Positions 32,383-43,933 of a stretch of 64,000 nucleotides of DNA are shown in pieces. Position numbers and translations under genes: made by a program. Every line of letters starts with the position of its first letter. Within the stretch, counting starts at the first letter, position 1. The DNA comes from Opitutales bacterium (GTDB lineage: Bacteria; Verrucomicrobiota; Verrucomicrobiia; Opitutales; Coraliomargaritaceae), in NCBI GenBank assembly GCA_018607135.1, contig JABBCA010000105.1, positions 1 to 64,000 on the forward strand, in the 5' to 3' direction. A model generated the notes under the pieces. It saw only the letters and a list, made by a program, of their open reading frames with translations. It searched no databases and had not been told where the DNA came from.

Positions 32383-33381
32383 ATGCAAGTGACATTTTTT
32401 AGCACAAAGTCCTATGACGAGCGATATTTCACGGAGGAATGCTTAGAGTGCGATCATCAGTTAATCTTTCACGAGTTTAAGCTGAATCCTGATTCTGCAA
32501 AGCTGGCGGCGGGGTCAGATGCCGTGTGTGCGTTCGTGAACGACCAGCTTGATCGGGCCACCCTCGAAGTGTTAAGTGGGGCAGGTGTTCGAGTTGTGGC
32601 AATGCGCTGCGCTGGTTTTAATAATGTAGACCTCGAAGCTGCTGCCGACTTGAACCTTCAGGTCGTTCGTGTTCCCGCCTACTCACCGTATGCCGTTGCT
32701 GAGCACACGCTGGGTCTGTTGTTGGCCTTGAACCGACGTCTTTATCGTTCTTACAATCGTGTGCGCGAAGGGAATTTTTCGCTTCAGGGCTTGGTCGGAT
32801 TTGATATTCATGGGTTGACAGTTGGTATTATCGGCACCGGCACTATTGGCGTCGAAGTGGTTCGACTGTTTAATGGCTTTGGTTGTAAAGTGCTCTGTTT
32901 CGACGTGCATGAAAATCAACGTGCGATCGATCTCGGAGCGGATTATGTGGATATGGATACCCTGTTATCGCAGTCGGATATCGTAAGTCTGCATTGCCCG
33001 TTGTTTCAGTCGACTCATCATTTAATTGACTCTGCTGCGATTGCAAAAATGAAGCATGGAGTGACCTTGCTGAATACCAGCCGTGGTGCATTGATTGATA
33101 CTGCAGCCGTGATTGAAGGCTTAAAGTGTGGGCGAATCGGTAACCTTGGAATTGATGTCTATGAGGAAGAAGATAATCTGTTCTTCGAAGACCAGTCGGG
33201 AGAGGTGATGCAGGATGATGTATTTGCCCGATTACTTACTTTTCCAAATGTGATGATCACTGGGCACCAAGCATTCTTTACCAGTAATGCCTTGATTCAG
33301 ATTGCGCGCACCACATTGCAAAATCTGACTGACATTGAGAAGGGTGGAGACTGCGCCAATCAAGTGAAGGCCACGAAGTGA
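32383..33381 (+). CDS. ldhA: D-lactate dehydrogenase-like 2-hydroxyacid dehydrogenase
   Basis: NAD-dependent enzyme reducing pyruvate or a related 2-keto acid to the D-hydroxy acid. The 332-residue product has VVAMRCAGFNNVDLEAA, the Rossmann motif GIIGTGTIGVEVVRLFNGFG, LLNTSRGALIDT and the catalytic residues Arg (in TSRG), Glu (YEEEDN) and His (TGHQAF). Its C-terminal end follows LdhA rather than SerA. It overlaps the MFS gene by 4 bases. Confidence 0.9.
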   Translation: MQVTFFSTKSYDERYFTEECLECDHQLIFHEFKLNPDSAKLAAGSDAVCAFVNDQLDRATLEVLSGAGVRVVAMRCAGFNNVDLEAAADLNLQVVRVPAYSPYAVAEHTLGLLLALNRRLYRSYNRVREGNFSLQGLVGFDIHGLTVGIIGTGTIGVEVVRLFNGFGCKVLCFDVHENQRAIDLGADYVDMDTLLSQSDIVSLHCPLFQSTHHLIDSAAIAKMKHGVTLLNTSRGALIDTAAVIEGLKCGRIGNLGIDVYEEEDNLFFEDQSGEVMQDDVFARLLTFPNVMITGHQAFFTSNALIQIARTTLQNLTDIEKGGDCANQVKATK

Positions 33382-34718
33382 GTCAGTCTGAGCTAGAGGT
33401 CATTGCGCTTCGAAATGTAAAGAGTTTGACGCTCTTTCGCATGTTTTTTTCAGCGCGCTTCTACTATCCAGTGTATGCCCTGATCTTTTTGGATTATGGC
33501 TTAACCTTAGCCCAGTTTGGGATTCTCAATGCTTTGTGGGCGTTGACGATTGTGGTGCTAGAGGTGCCATCTGGCGCCTTGGCGGATACGATTGGGCGGC
33601 GAAATTTACTGATTGCTGCGGGTCTTTGTATGTTGATCGAAATGGGGGTCTTGCTCTTGGCTCCAATCGGTGGCGGCTATTTACTTTTTGGGCTCTTTGC
33701 GATCAATCGTATACTGAGCGGAGCGGCGGAGGCCGCAGCTAGTGGTGCCGACGAGGCGCTGGTTTACGATTCCATGAAAGCGGCAGGTATTGAAGATCGT
33801 TGGGGGCATGTGCTCGAAAGGGTGCAACGCGATACCTCGTTGGCATTTTTCTTTGCGATGATGATTGGCGCAGCCTGCTACGATCCTGCGATGGTGAATG
33901 CGGTATTCAAATTTTTCGGTTCGTCGTTGTTCGTGGTTCAGGAGCAGTTAATTAAATTACCGATTTTGCTGACTTTTATTTCTAGCCTAGTGGTATTTAC
34001 GATGGCGATTCGGATGAAAGAGCCTGTTGCCGAGAAAACGCTGACTGTTCGAGAGACTTTAAGTAAGTCATGGGCTCAAACGCGCTCGGCAGCCAGCTGG
34101 ATTTTGACGACACCCCTTCCCTTCGGTATTATTTTAGCCGCAATGGTAATTGATAGTGCGGTTCGGCAGTTTTTGACCCTCGCGAGTGAATATTGGAAAG
34201 TGATTCACTTACCGATTGCGAGTTATGGCTTGATTGGGTCAGGCATGGCGCTCCTCGGGCTCTTTGTTCCGAGGCTTGCTCGTTATATGGCGGAGTGTGG
34301 CACGCCACTGCGCAACTTTATGCTTACTGTAGCGGCCGTGTTTGTGGGTCTTTACGGCCTAGCGATGGCGATCCCGTATTGGGGAATTGTCCCTGCGGTT
34401 TTTCTGTATGCTTCGATTCAGTTGACTGGCTTCTTTGTGAGTCGCTATCTGAATGAAGTGGCTCCTTCTGAGCAGCGGGCCACCGTATTGAGTTTTCGCG
34501 GGCTTTCGACGAATGCTGCGTATGGAGTGGTATCGATGCTCTATTCTGGGCTCTTTGTTGCCTTGAAATCGAAGCACGAGTTGAATCCAGATCTGAAAGA
34601 GGAACATTTACAACAAACAGTCTTTGTGGATTCGTTGAGTTGGTTGTCGCTCTATTTCATCATTTCCGTTGGCGCAGTCTTCGCGGTTTATTGGCTGCGT
34701 TTTCGAAAAAATCGCTAG
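33378..34718 (+). CDS. MFS transporter
   Basis: A 446-residue major facilitator with about twelve helices and the loop motif GALADTIGRRNLL between helices 2 and 3. The start is a GTG overlapping the ldhA stop, so the two are translationally coupled. Coupling with a lactate dehydrogenase could suggest export of an organic acid, but the sequence does not settle the substrate. Confidence 0.82.
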   Translation: MSQSELEVIALRNVKSLTLFRMFFSARFYYPVYALIFLDYGLTLAQFGILNALWALTIVVLEVPSGALADTIGRRNLLIAAGLCMLIEMGVLLLAPIGGGYLLFGLFAINRILSGAAEAAASGADEALVYDSMKAAGIEDRWGHVLERVQRDTSLAFFFAMMIGAACYDPAMVNAVFKFFGSSLFVVQEQLIKLPILLTFISSLVVFTMAIRMKEPVAEKTLTVRETLSKSWAQTRSAASWILTTPLPFGIILAAMVIDSAVRQFLTLASEYWKVIHLPIASYGLIGSGMALLGLFVPRLARYMAECGTPLRNFMLTVAAVFVGLYGLAMAIPYWGIVPAVFLYASIQLTGFFVSRYLNEVAPSEQRATVLSFRGLSTNAAYGVVSMLYSGLFVALKSKHELNPDLKEEHLQQTVFVDSLSWLSLYFIISVGAVFAVYWLRFRKNR

Positions 34719-34787
34719 TTTTCGAGTTGAAGTATTGATGCAATGCCTCACTGATAAGGTTCGATCCTACCAACCAAAGATATAACG

Positions 34788-36005
34788 ATGGCATCCACTA
34801 CAGCCGACTCACGACAAGAAAACAATTCAAAGAAAATTCGCGACCTAGAGGTTAAGGACGCGCACATTATCTTTAGCTCTGTGTGGGCAAGCTTGGAGGA
34901 GGAGTTTGGTGAGGAACAGTTGCGCTTCCCAAAAGAAATTTTTTGGCTCAATGGCGCACCCGGAGCGGGTAAGGGCACAAACACCAATTTCATCATGCAG
35001 TATCGCGATTTGACGGCACCACCCCTAGTGGTGAGTGATTTGCTGCACAGCCCTGAGGCAGAGCGTTTAAAAGACGCTGGCATGTTGGTGGGGGATCGTG
35101 AAGTGGTAGAGATTTTATTTCGAAGACTGCTAGACCCTGTTTATCAATCAGGTGCGGTCGTCGATGGCTTTCCTCGCACGAAGGTGCAGGTCGAGTGTGT
35201 GAAGCTGCTCTTCACTAAGCTTGTAGAGCTTCGCAATAAATACCGCGCAACTTTGTTCTCACAGTATTTCAAGAAGCCGCACTTTCATATTGTGGTTTTG
35301 TTCGTGGACGAGAAGGAGAGTGTGCGCCGTCAACTCTATCGTGGTCAAAAAGCCAAGGAGCATAACGAAGAAGTTCGAGAGTCGGGTGTTGGCGAGATTA
35401 TAGAACTTCGTGCCACTGACTTAGAACCAGAGGCCGCTCTCAATCGATATCGAACCTTTAAGGAGAAGACATACGACGCATTGAAGGAATTGCGTGAAAT
35501 CTTTTTCTATCACTTCATCAATGCGCACGGCACGATCGAAGAAGTGCGGGCTCGAATTGATAAAGAGTTGCAATACCAGGGCTCGCTAGAGCTTGATGAG
35601 GCGACCTACGACCGTCTTTCACATATTTCAGTGGCGAGTTCATTGTCGATGCATGCCCGTCAGGACTTAGTGGATCGATTGGATTCGTATGAGCAGCGCC
35701 AGACAGAATTATTCGCTCAAGTGGTGGAGCTGATTCAGACTGACTTTATGCCGATCATCGAACGCCACGCCATTTCTGGTAGTGCTGTAGTCAATACTGA
35801 GAGTTCTGTTTTGCACGACCCAGAAGCACTTTCCATGTTGATTGATATCTTCTCTGAGCGTGGTTTTCATGCGATTATCGATATCAACCGCGAGGAGATT
35901 CCAGAATCGATCGATCCTAAGACCTTTAAGATTAAGACGCGTATCAAGCGTATTTACCGTGTGCGTATTCAGTTTAAGGGATCGGAAATTCGTCGGGGGC
36001 GTTAA
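34788..36005 (+). CDS. Adenylate-kinase-like protein with extra C-terminal domain
   Basis: A 405-residue protein. Residues about 45-240 are a nucleoside monophosphate kinase fold: P-loop [17 protein letters not shown], substrate-binding [13 protein letters not shown] and [15 protein letters not shown]. The lid is short and has no zinc cysteines. About 45 residues precede it, and a C-terminal region of about 150 residues ([20 protein letters not shown] onward) was not recognised. The canonical adk is missing from the spc operon in this window, so this may supply AMP phosphorylation; a different NMP or signalling role is possible. Confidence 0.75.
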   Translation: MASTTADSRQENNSKKIRDLEVKDAHIIFSSVWASLEEEFGEEQLRFPKEIFWLNGAPGAGKGTNTNFIMQYRDLTAPPLVVSDLLHSPEAERLKDAGMLVGDREVVEILFRRLLDPVYQSGAVVDGFPRTKVQVECVKLLFTKLVELRNKYRATLFSQYFKKPHFHIVVLFVDEKESVRRQLYRGQKAKEHNEEVRESGVGEIIELRATDLEPEAALNRYRTFKEKTYDALKELREIFFYHFINAHGTIEEVRARIDKELQYQGSLELDEATYDRLSHISVASSLSMHARQDLVDRLDSYEQRQTELFAQVVELIQTDFMPIIERHAISGSAVVNTESSVLHDPEALSMLIDIFSERGFHAIIDINREEIPESIDPKTFKIKTRIKRIYRVRIQFKGSEIRRGR

Positions 36006-36081
36006 ACACAAAAAAACGTAAATTTTTCATTTCCAAAATTCACCCCTAGACCTCTTTGTCAGAATCGTTTTTATAGGAGGT

Positions 36082-36762
36082 ATGAAGTCGGAAACTGTAG
36101 ACTACTTTTTCGAACTAAAAAATCGAGAGGTTCGCTTTGAGGTAGAGACTCAGCCTCTTGAGTTGAGGAGTCGAGGCAAGCACCCTAAGTGGGCAGAGCT
36201 CGGCTTCAATCAGTGCGGCTGTTGCCCCTTGAAAGAGAGTGATTGTCAGTATTGCCCCGTTGCGATTCGCATCAATGAGGTGATGGAGGCATTCGGCAAC
36301 AACCAATCCATTGAGCGAGTCAAGGTCACGGTTGAAAGTTCAGAGCGCACTTATTATGAAGAATGTGATCTACAGGTAGGTATTAATTCTTTGCTCGGCT
36401 TATTGATGGCCACCAGTGGTTGTCCCGTTTTGAAAGAACTGGGGTCGATGGCAAGTTTTCATATTCCGTTTTGCACGACTCGCGAAACACTACAGCGGAC
36501 AGTCGGGTCTTATTTAATTAAGCAATATTTCAAGCAACTTGAAGGGAAAAAACCCGACTGGGAGCTGTTGCATCTTAAGGAGTTGTATGACGTGCTGGAG
36601 GGCTTGAATCGTGATTTTTCTCGCCGCGTGGATGCATCGATTTCAAGTGACGCTATTTCGAATGCGGTAATTATGTTTTTCGCGACATCGGTGGTCGTCG
36701 CCTCATCTTTGGAGCAACAATTAAAGAAGCACCAAACCTACCTGACGAATTCAGCAAAGTAG
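36082..36762 (+). CDS. Cys-rich protein (DUF6901-like)
   Basis: A 226-residue soluble protein of unknown function. Near residue 47 it has a six-Cys cluster, CGCCPLKESDCQYCPVA, suited to metal or Fe-S binding, in front of a helical body with CPVLKELGSMASFHIPF. The pattern resembles proteins labelled DUF6901, recalled and not checked. An AGGAGG-like site (taggaggt) lies just before the ATG. It converges with lspA with a 3-base gap. Confidence 0.7.
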   Translation: MKSETVDYFFELKNREVRFEVETQPLELRSRGKHPKWAELGFNQCGCCPLKESDCQYCPVAIRINEVMEAFGNNQSIERVKVTVESSERTYYEECDLQVGINSLLGLLMATSGCPVLKELGSMASFHIPFCTTRETLQRTVGSYLIKQYFKQLEGKKPDWELLHLKELYDVLEGLNRDFSRRVDASISSDAISNAVIMFFATSVVVASSLEQQLKKHQTYLTNSAK

Positions 36763-36765
36763 TGC

Positions 36766-37314
36766 TTAGGATGCGGTATCTTCGTTGTGAGTCGCGCCAC
36801 TTGAAAAAAAGCTCAGCGTGATATAGAAAAATACACCAACAACGATTCCGCAGTCTGCAATGTTGAAGGCCGGGTAGCGGCCGTCGGGCATGATGTAGGG
36901 AATCGAGAATGGAAAATGGAAGTCGAGGAAGTCGATGACATGGCCGTGGATTAAGCGATCAATCATATTTCCAAGCACGCCTCCGATGAGCATACCGAAA
37001 GCGAATTGCATGGGCTTACGATGCAGCTCAAGACTGTGGCGCAGTTTGTAGATTGCAAAAAGAGCCAGCACCGCAATTGCTGCGAGCACTCCACCGTAGC
37101 CGCTAAACATGCCCCAAGCCGCGCCCTCGTTTCCGATGTGCACGATGTAGAAAAAGTCTTTGATGACTTCGATCGAATCAGGGTAGAAATAGCTGTCGAG
37201 CGGTAGCTCTGGATGATTAAAAATCCAAGTCTTCGTGATCTGATCGAGTATGAAGACCACTGCCGCCGTGATGAACAGCCGTTTGTAAGAAGTGCTGGGC
37301 TTAGTCGATTCCAT
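36766..37314 (-). CDS. lspA: Lipoprotein signal peptidase (signal peptidase II)
   Basis: Inner-membrane aspartic protease that cleaves prolipoprotein signals before the lipidated Cys. The 182-residue product has four helices and the conserved GGVLGNMIDRLIHGHVIDFLDF and FNIADCGI segments carrying both catalytic Asp residues. It is the last gene of an ileS-dksA-like-lspA minus-strand run, a common pairing. Confidence 0.95.
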   Translation of the reverse strand: MESTKPSTSYKRLFITAAVVFILDQITKTWIFNHPELPLDSYFYPDSIEVIKDFFYIVHIGNEGAAWGMFSGYGGVLAAIAVLALFAIYKLRHSLELHRKPMQFAFGMLIGGVLGNMIDRLIHGHVIDFLDFHFPFSIPYIMPDGRYPAFNIADCGIVVGVFFYITLSFFSSGATHNEDTAS

Positions 37315-37318
37315 CTAG

Positions 37319-37395
37319 TCTTAATCTTAACCCTACTCTTAATCTGATAAGGTCAGTTCCGGCCGATAAACGTGCGATTACGATTATGATTAAGA
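37319..37395. repeat. Imperfect inverted TTAATC-type repeat in the lspA upstream gap
   Basis: The left arm (37319-37338, TCTTAATCTTAACCC...) and the right arm (37376-37395) match as reverse complements at 16 of 20 positions. Both are built from six-base units of the GATTAA/GATTAC type. The element fills most of the 91-base gap between lspA and the DksA-like gene. Function unknown. Confidence 0.5.
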
Positions 37396-37405
37396 TGGAC
37401 GAAGG

Positions 37406-38302
37406 TTACTCGTCGTCGTCATCCGTCACCATCTTGGGCGCGTCTGTGCCGTCACCAAAGATACCGCCCGCATCGCGGTTGATTTTGCGACGCTTATTCT
37501 TCTCGTATTCGGCTTGGCCTTGAATCGAGAAACGAGCAAAAGGAACCGCTTCGAGGCGCTCTTTCGGGATTGCCTTACCAGTCACCTCGCAGACGCCGTA
37601 GCTGCCGTTTTTAATACGCTGGATCGCTTCTTCGATTTCGTTGAGTGCATCTTGCTCACTCGACACTAGGCTCAACGCAAAGTCGCGGTCGAAGGTGTCG
37701 GTCGCAGCATCGGCCTGGTGATTGCCATAGCCAGAAATGTCCGATTCCTCACGAGACGAGTGCTTCAACGTATCGGAGGTATGTAAGTCCAGCTCATCCC
37801 TGACGTGGGCGCGCAGCTCTAGTAGGAGTTTGTAGAACTTTTTCCACTTCTTTGGCACCTCATCTTCTTCGAGGGTGTTGGGTGTTTTTTTCTCAGCTGG
37901 ATTGAAGCCTAAAATATCAGCGAGTGATGCTGCGCCAAGCACGCGCTTTTCCACGGGTTGCTCATCGACTTCGACGACGCGCTTTTTGACCACGGTGACT
38001 TTTTTGGCAGGTGCCTCTTCGTGCGCGGGCTTTTCCTTCTTCTTAGTCGCCATCAACGCTTCGACGTCATCCAATGAGAAAACGATAGGAGTCGCTTTTT
38101 TATCATCGCTCGAAGCCGACACGTCCGAACGAGCAACCACTGCTTTGGTGGCTTCAGGAGCAGCTTTCTTAGCAGGGGATTTCGCTTTCACAGTTTTCTT
38201 AGCGGCGGTCTTTTTGGCCGCCTTTTTTACAGTAGTCTTCTTCACAATTTTTTTGGCAGCTTTCTTAGCCGCTTTTTTAGCAGTTTTCTTTTTTGCAGTC
38301 AT
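37406..38302 (-). CDS. TraR/DksA-family protein with Lys/Ala-rich N-terminus and degenerate zinc finger
   Basis: A 298-residue protein. The first ~50 residues are Lys/Ala repeats (KKAAKKAAKK), then a charged linker. The C-terminal ~120 residues are DksA-like: a coiled coil (KKFYKLLLELRAHVRDELD; SSEQDALNEIEEAIQRIKNGSYGVCEVTGKAI) and RLEAVPFARFSIQGQ. Of the four zinc cysteines only the first remains; the others are Thr, Ser and Gly. DksA binds RNA polymerase; this protein may do so or may bind DNA through its basic tail. It lies between ileS and lspA. Confidence 0.85.
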   Translation of the reverse strand: MTAKKKTAKKAAKKAAKKIVKKTTVKKAAKKTAAKKTVKAKSPAKKAAPEATKAVVARSDVSASSDDKKATPIVFSLDDVEALMATKKKEKPAHEEAPAKKVTVVKKRVVEVDEQPVEKRVLGAASLADILGFNPAEKKTPNTLEEDEVPKKWKKFYKLLLELRAHVRDELDLHTSDTLKHSSREESDISGYGNHQADAATDTFDRDFALSLVSSEQDALNEIEEAIQRIKNGSYGVCEVTGKAIPKERLEAVPFARFSIQGQAEYEKNKRRKINRDAGGIFGDGTDAPKMVTDDDDE

Positions 38303-38338
38303 TTAGTGGTGAAAAGGGTTAGGGTTCAGGCTAGTAGA

Positions 38339-41158
38339 TTATTTTGAAATTTGTTTGAGTGCTTCGGCGCAACGAGGTGAGACGGGACCCCATTCTTCAG
38401 TCTCGACGAGGGCTTCCACCCAGCGCCAGCTGCGTGGGCAGCGAACACCATCTGCATGGTCGACCTCGATTGAAATTTCTGATGTATGAGCAGATTCCGT
38501 GACAGTGACCTGCGAAAGTATGAAGAGTTCCGGTAGGTCGGCTTCGTATTTCTTGAGAAGGGCGATGGTTGGATCGCTTGCTGGACCAGTAATGGTTGCT
38601 TTCGCATCCAGACTTTGTCCGATGGTCTTTTTCTGACGCAGTTCTTCGAGGCTTTCATTGAGCTGCTCAGAAAGAAAGTTACGCAACTGTTTGATCTCTC
38701 GGGCGACTTCGGCATGGTTCCATGCCTCGTCTACGTAGGGCCAGTCCTCGAGGCTGATTGGCTTGTCACAGAAGTCAGTGTCTGTTTTTGCAAAGCTCCA
38801 CGCTTCATCCGCAGTGTGGGGGATGAGTGGGGCAATGAGGCGAGTCAATACGCTAAAGATGATAGAGATTGCAGTCTGTGAGGATCGCCGCACTTGTGCA
38901 TTTGGAGCTGCGGTGTAGAGGCGATCTTTTAGAATGTCGTGATAGGTCGCAGATAGCGTGTTGGAAACGAACGGATCGATGTATTCCTTAAACGCGCGGT
39001 GGAACTCGTAAGCATCGTAGGCCTCAGTGACGTTGCGCACCAAGTGTCCGAGTTCGTGGAGTGCCCACTTGTCGACGGGGTGGAGCTCTTCAAGTGGTAG
39101 TGCATCGGTCGCTGGATTGAAATCGTAGAGGCTGCCGACTTGGTAGCGCAAGGTGTTGCGCCAGTTGCGGTAGTTGTTCGCCACGTTCTTCACGATCTTG
39201 TCAGAAACCGGCACGTCATTGCGGTAGTCTTGTGAGCAGATCCAGAGGCGCACAATATCTGCACCATACATTTTGATCCATTCTGGGAGCGGGCGCGCCG
39301 CGCCATCGCTCTTCGAAAGCTTGGTGCCGTCTTCCTTAACGATGAAACCGTGAGTGAGGAGATTCTTGTAGGGTGCTGCCTTATCAGCGATGACCGAAGT
39401 CCAAAGCGAACTTTGAAACCAGCCGCGGTGTTGGTCGCTTCCTTCAAGGTAGAGATCTGCAGGCCAGCTGAGGTTTGGGCGCTTTTGTAGCACCGCACGG
39501 TGGCTGCTGCCAGAGTCGATCCATACGTCGAGCGTGTCAGTTCCGCACTTTAGTTGGTCCGCGCTTGGCCAGCCTTCTGGAAGCGCGATGCCCTCTAGGA
39601 GTTGGGCGGCTGTTTGCTTGAACCAGATGTTGGTTCCGCCTTGGGCCACCTTTTTGGCAACTGCTCGGATGACGTCAGCGTCGATAAACGCGTCACCGTC
39701 TTCGTTGTAAAATGCAGGAATTGGCACACCCCATGTGCGTTGGCGGCTGATACACCAGTCCGGGCGATTTTCGACTGCCGCACGGATGCGGTTTTTGCCC
39801 CAAGATGGGATGAAGTTTACGTCTTCGATTGCTTTGAGTGCGAGTTGACGGTCGCCCTTTTCGTCGAGAGCGATGAACCACTGGTCCATTGCACGGAACA
39901 CGACAGGTGTTTTTGAGCGCCAGCAGTGAGGGTAGCTATGCTCGATCTTCTTCTTGCCGATTAAGGATCCGTTTTGCGCGGTGATGCGGAGCACGGCGAG
40001 GTTGGCAGGCGAGGGCTTGCCACCTTGATCGAGCACGGAAAGTCCGACAAGCTCGGCAGGCACTTGGCCGTCGTCCACGTAGCAACCATTGTCATCGAGT
40101 GGGCAGTAAACTTCGAGACCGTTGTTGATACCGGTGATGTAGTCATCCAGGCCGTGCCCTGGCGCGGTGTGCACACAGCCGGTCCCGCTTTCAGTCGTCA
40201 CGTAGTCGGCCAAAAGGATCGGGCTGGCGCGGTCGATAAATGGGTGGCGTGCTTGCAGGCCTTCGAGTTGTGCGCCGAGGAATGTTTCGATGGTTTCAAC
40301 ACCTTCGAGGGAGCATTCGTTGCGGACGGATTCAAGCAGAGCGGTCGCGACAACGAGTGTGCCGTGATTGCTCTTGATTGCAGAGTATTCGATCTTTGGG
40401 TGAACGGAAACCGCTAGATTGGCTGGAAGCGTCCACGGAGTGGTCGTCCAGATTAGAATCGAGGCGTCGTCTTCGAGTTGAAGCTTTTCGCGTGCCTCTA
40501 CAGATAGTGGAAGTTTAACGAACACCGAGATGCTCTTGTGGTCGCGATACTCGATTTCGGCCTCAGCGAGGGCTGTTGCGCATGGAATCGACCAGTAAAC
40601 GGGCTTTTTTGAGCGATAAACGAGGCCCTTTTCTACAAAACTTGCAAACGTTTCGAGTTCGGTCGCTTCGTATTCTGGGTGAATCGTCCAGTATTCGTTG
40701 GCCCAATCAGCCAGCACGCCGAGGCGTTGGAACTGCTCGGTTTGGCTTTTGCGATACTTATCGGCAAACTTTGCGCAGGCTTCGCGCACTTCAAGCGGTG
40801 TGTAATCGGTGCGGCCCGTGTCCTGCAATTCGCGGGAAACTTTATGCTCAATTGGTAGGCCATGACTGTCCCAGCCAGGGATGTAGGGGGCCTTGTAGCC
40901 TTGCATCCACTTGTAGCGTAAGATGGTGTCCTTCAAGGTTTTGTTGAGGGCATGGCCAAGGTGGAGATCGCCGTTGGTGAACGGGGGGCCATCGTGCAAA
41001 ATGAAGCTCGGTCCGTTACTGTTCTTGGCTTGGATCTGCTCGTAAAGACCTAGGTTTTTCCAGTGATCTATGCGTGCTGGCTCGCGCTCCACCATGTTGC
41101 CCCGCATCGGGAAATTCGTTTGTGGAAGATTGAGCGTGTTTTTGAGATCTGTAGCCAT
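38339..41158 (-). CDS. ileS: Isoleucyl-tRNA synthetase
   Basis: Charges tRNA-Ile and edits misactivated valine. The product is 939 residues: class I HIGH motif (FTNGDLHLGHALNK), editing domain (TTTPWTLPANLAVSVHP, GTGCVHTAPGHGLDDY), KMSKS motif as KLSKSDGAA and anticodon-binding domain. The C-terminal zinc motif is degenerate: CPRS and SPRC replace CXXC pairs. The start at 41158 (MATDLKNTLNLPQTNF) is preferred over the ATG 45 bases upstream. Confidence 0.96.
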   Translation of the reverse strand: MATDLKNTLNLPQTNFPMRGNMVEREPARIDHWKNLGLYEQIQAKNSNGPSFILHDGPPFTNGDLHLGHALNKTLKDTILRYKWMQGYKAPYIPGWDSHGLPIEHKVSRELQDTGRTDYTPLEVREACAKFADKYRKSQTEQFQRLGVLADWANEYWTIHPEYEATELETFASFVEKGLVYRSKKPVYWSIPCATALAEAEIEYRDHKSISVFVKLPLSVEAREKLQLEDDASILIWTTTPWTLPANLAVSVHPKIEYSAIKSNHGTLVVATALLESVRNECSLEGVETIETFLGAQLEGLQARHPFIDRASPILLADYVTTESGTGCVHTAPGHGLDDYITGINNGLEVYCPLDDNGCYVDDGQVPAELVGLSVLDQGGKPSPANLAVLRITAQNGSLIGKKKIEHSYPHCWRSKTPVVFRAMDQWFIALDEKGDRQLALKAIEDVNFIPSWGKNRIRAAVENRPDWCISRQRTWGVPIPAFYNEDGDAFIDADVIRAVAKKVAQGGTNIWFKQTAAQLLEGIALPEGWPSADQLKCGTDTLDVWIDSGSSHRAVLQKRPNLSWPADLYLEGSDQHRGWFQSSLWTSVIADKAAPYKNLLTHGFIVKEDGTKLSKSDGAARPLPEWIKMYGADIVRLWICSQDYRNDVPVSDKIVKNVANNYRNWRNTLRYQVGSLYDFNPATDALPLEELHPVDKWALHELGHLVRNVTEAYDAYEFHRAFKEYIDPFVSNTLSATYHDILKDRLYTAAPNAQVRRSSQTAISIIFSVLTRLIAPLIPHTADEAWSFAKTDTDFCDKPISLEDWPYVDEAWNHAEVAREIKQLRNFLSEQLNESLEELRQKKTIGQSLDAKATITGPASDPTIALLKKYEADLPELFILSQVTVTESAHTSEISIEVDHADGVRCPRSWRWVEALVETEEWGPVSPRCAEALKQISK

Positions 41159-41308
41159 GTTTAAAGCCGAAGAACGGGTGAAAAGCGGCGCAGTGTGCTC
41201 CATTGGCTTTCCAAGTCAAGCACTCAGAATTTTCTCGCAGATCTTCCTTTTTAGGCCTTCTTAGCTGTGGTTGGAATCGATCTTATCTCGGCCGATCCGC
41301 ACTTCGAT

Positions 41309-42307
41309 ATGACACTCGCCTTAATCAGTTTACCATTTCCAGATTTATCGGTCTGGCTACTTGCGCTGCTCATGCTGGTAGGCTTTGCGGGACTCTCATT
41401 TGGCGGCGATTGGTTGACTGCAGGCGCGGCTACCGTTTCGGTCAATTTTAAGATTAGTCCAGTCGTGGTAGGGCTTACAATCGTGTCGATTGCGACCTCG
41501 ATGCCCGAAATGCTTACTTCGTTGCTCGCGGCTAAGGAGACACCCGGCCTCGCGCTGGGTAATATTCTTGGCAGCAATGTGGCCAACATCGGCCTGATCC
41601 TTGGTGTGACTGCCCTAATTACGCCCTTGGCGGTGCAGTCACGTCTGATACGTCGGGAAGTGCCGATATTGATAGCGGTGACCTTGCTGTTTACGCTGAT
41701 GGCGTTCGGTGGGTATTCGCGAGGCGAGGGGATTGTGATGCTCGTTTTGACCGCGCTGTATTTAGTTTATGTGGTGCGCGGCGCCAAGCAGGGCGACGAC
41801 ACACTCGAAACTGAGATTGCAGAAGAAGTCGAGTCTGCAGCCAAGCATAGCACCGGGATGGGGATTGCACTCGTCTTGCTTGGCGGGGTCTTGCTTGCTC
41901 TTGGGGCGGATGTTCTTGTCGGCACCAGCGTAGAAATCGCTGGGCGTCTTGGCGTGAGTGACACCTTGGTTGGTTTAACGATTGTTGCGCTTGGGACTAG
42001 TTTGCCAGAGCTGGCCGCTTCGATCTCTGCAGCTCGATCTGGTCACACGGACATTTGCGCGGGCAATATTGTTGGCTCTAATTTATTCAATATTCTGCTC
42101 ATTGGAGGCGGAGTGGCCACACTGATTCCGATTCCGGTAGAACCCTCGCTTTTGCAGTTTGAATTCCCTGCCGTGATAGCGCTGACAGTTTTGCTCCTCT
42201 GGTTCTTTAAATCTGGTCATATTGTGTCGCGCCGTGAGGGTGTGATCTTGATTTTCCTATATGTCGGTATTCTCTCGGTTTCTGCAATCTTGCAGCTTAA
42301 TGGCTGA
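41309..42307 (+). CDS. CaCA-family Na+/Ca2+-type antiporter
   Basis: Inner-membrane cation exchanger of the YrbG type. The two inverted alpha repeats are clear: [17 protein letters not shown] with [16 protein letters not shown], and [17 protein letters not shown] with [16 protein letters not shown]. About ten helices. The start at 41309 ([14 protein letters not shown]) is chosen; a GTG at 41267 would add 14 residues. Divergent from ileS. Confidence 0.9.
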   Translation: MTLALISLPFPDLSVWLLALLMLVGFAGLSFGGDWLTAGAATVSVNFKISPVVVGLTIVSIATSMPEMLTSLLAAKETPGLALGNILGSNVANIGLILGVTALITPLAVQSRLIRREVPILIAVTLLFTLMAFGGYSRGEGIVMLVLTALYLVYVVRGAKQGDDTLETEIAEEVESAAKHSTGMGIALVLLGGVLLALGADVLVGTSVEIAGRLGVSDTLVGLTIVALGTSLPELAASISAARSGHTDICAGNIVGSNLFNILLIGGGVATLIPIPVEPSLLQFEFPAVIALTVLLLWFFKSGHIVSRREGVILIFLYVGILSVSAILQLNG

Positions 42308-42355
42308 TAGCTAATGAATATTGGCTAAGGATTCCTAATTTTAATTCTCAAATCT

Positions 42356-43933
<1,578 letters not shown>

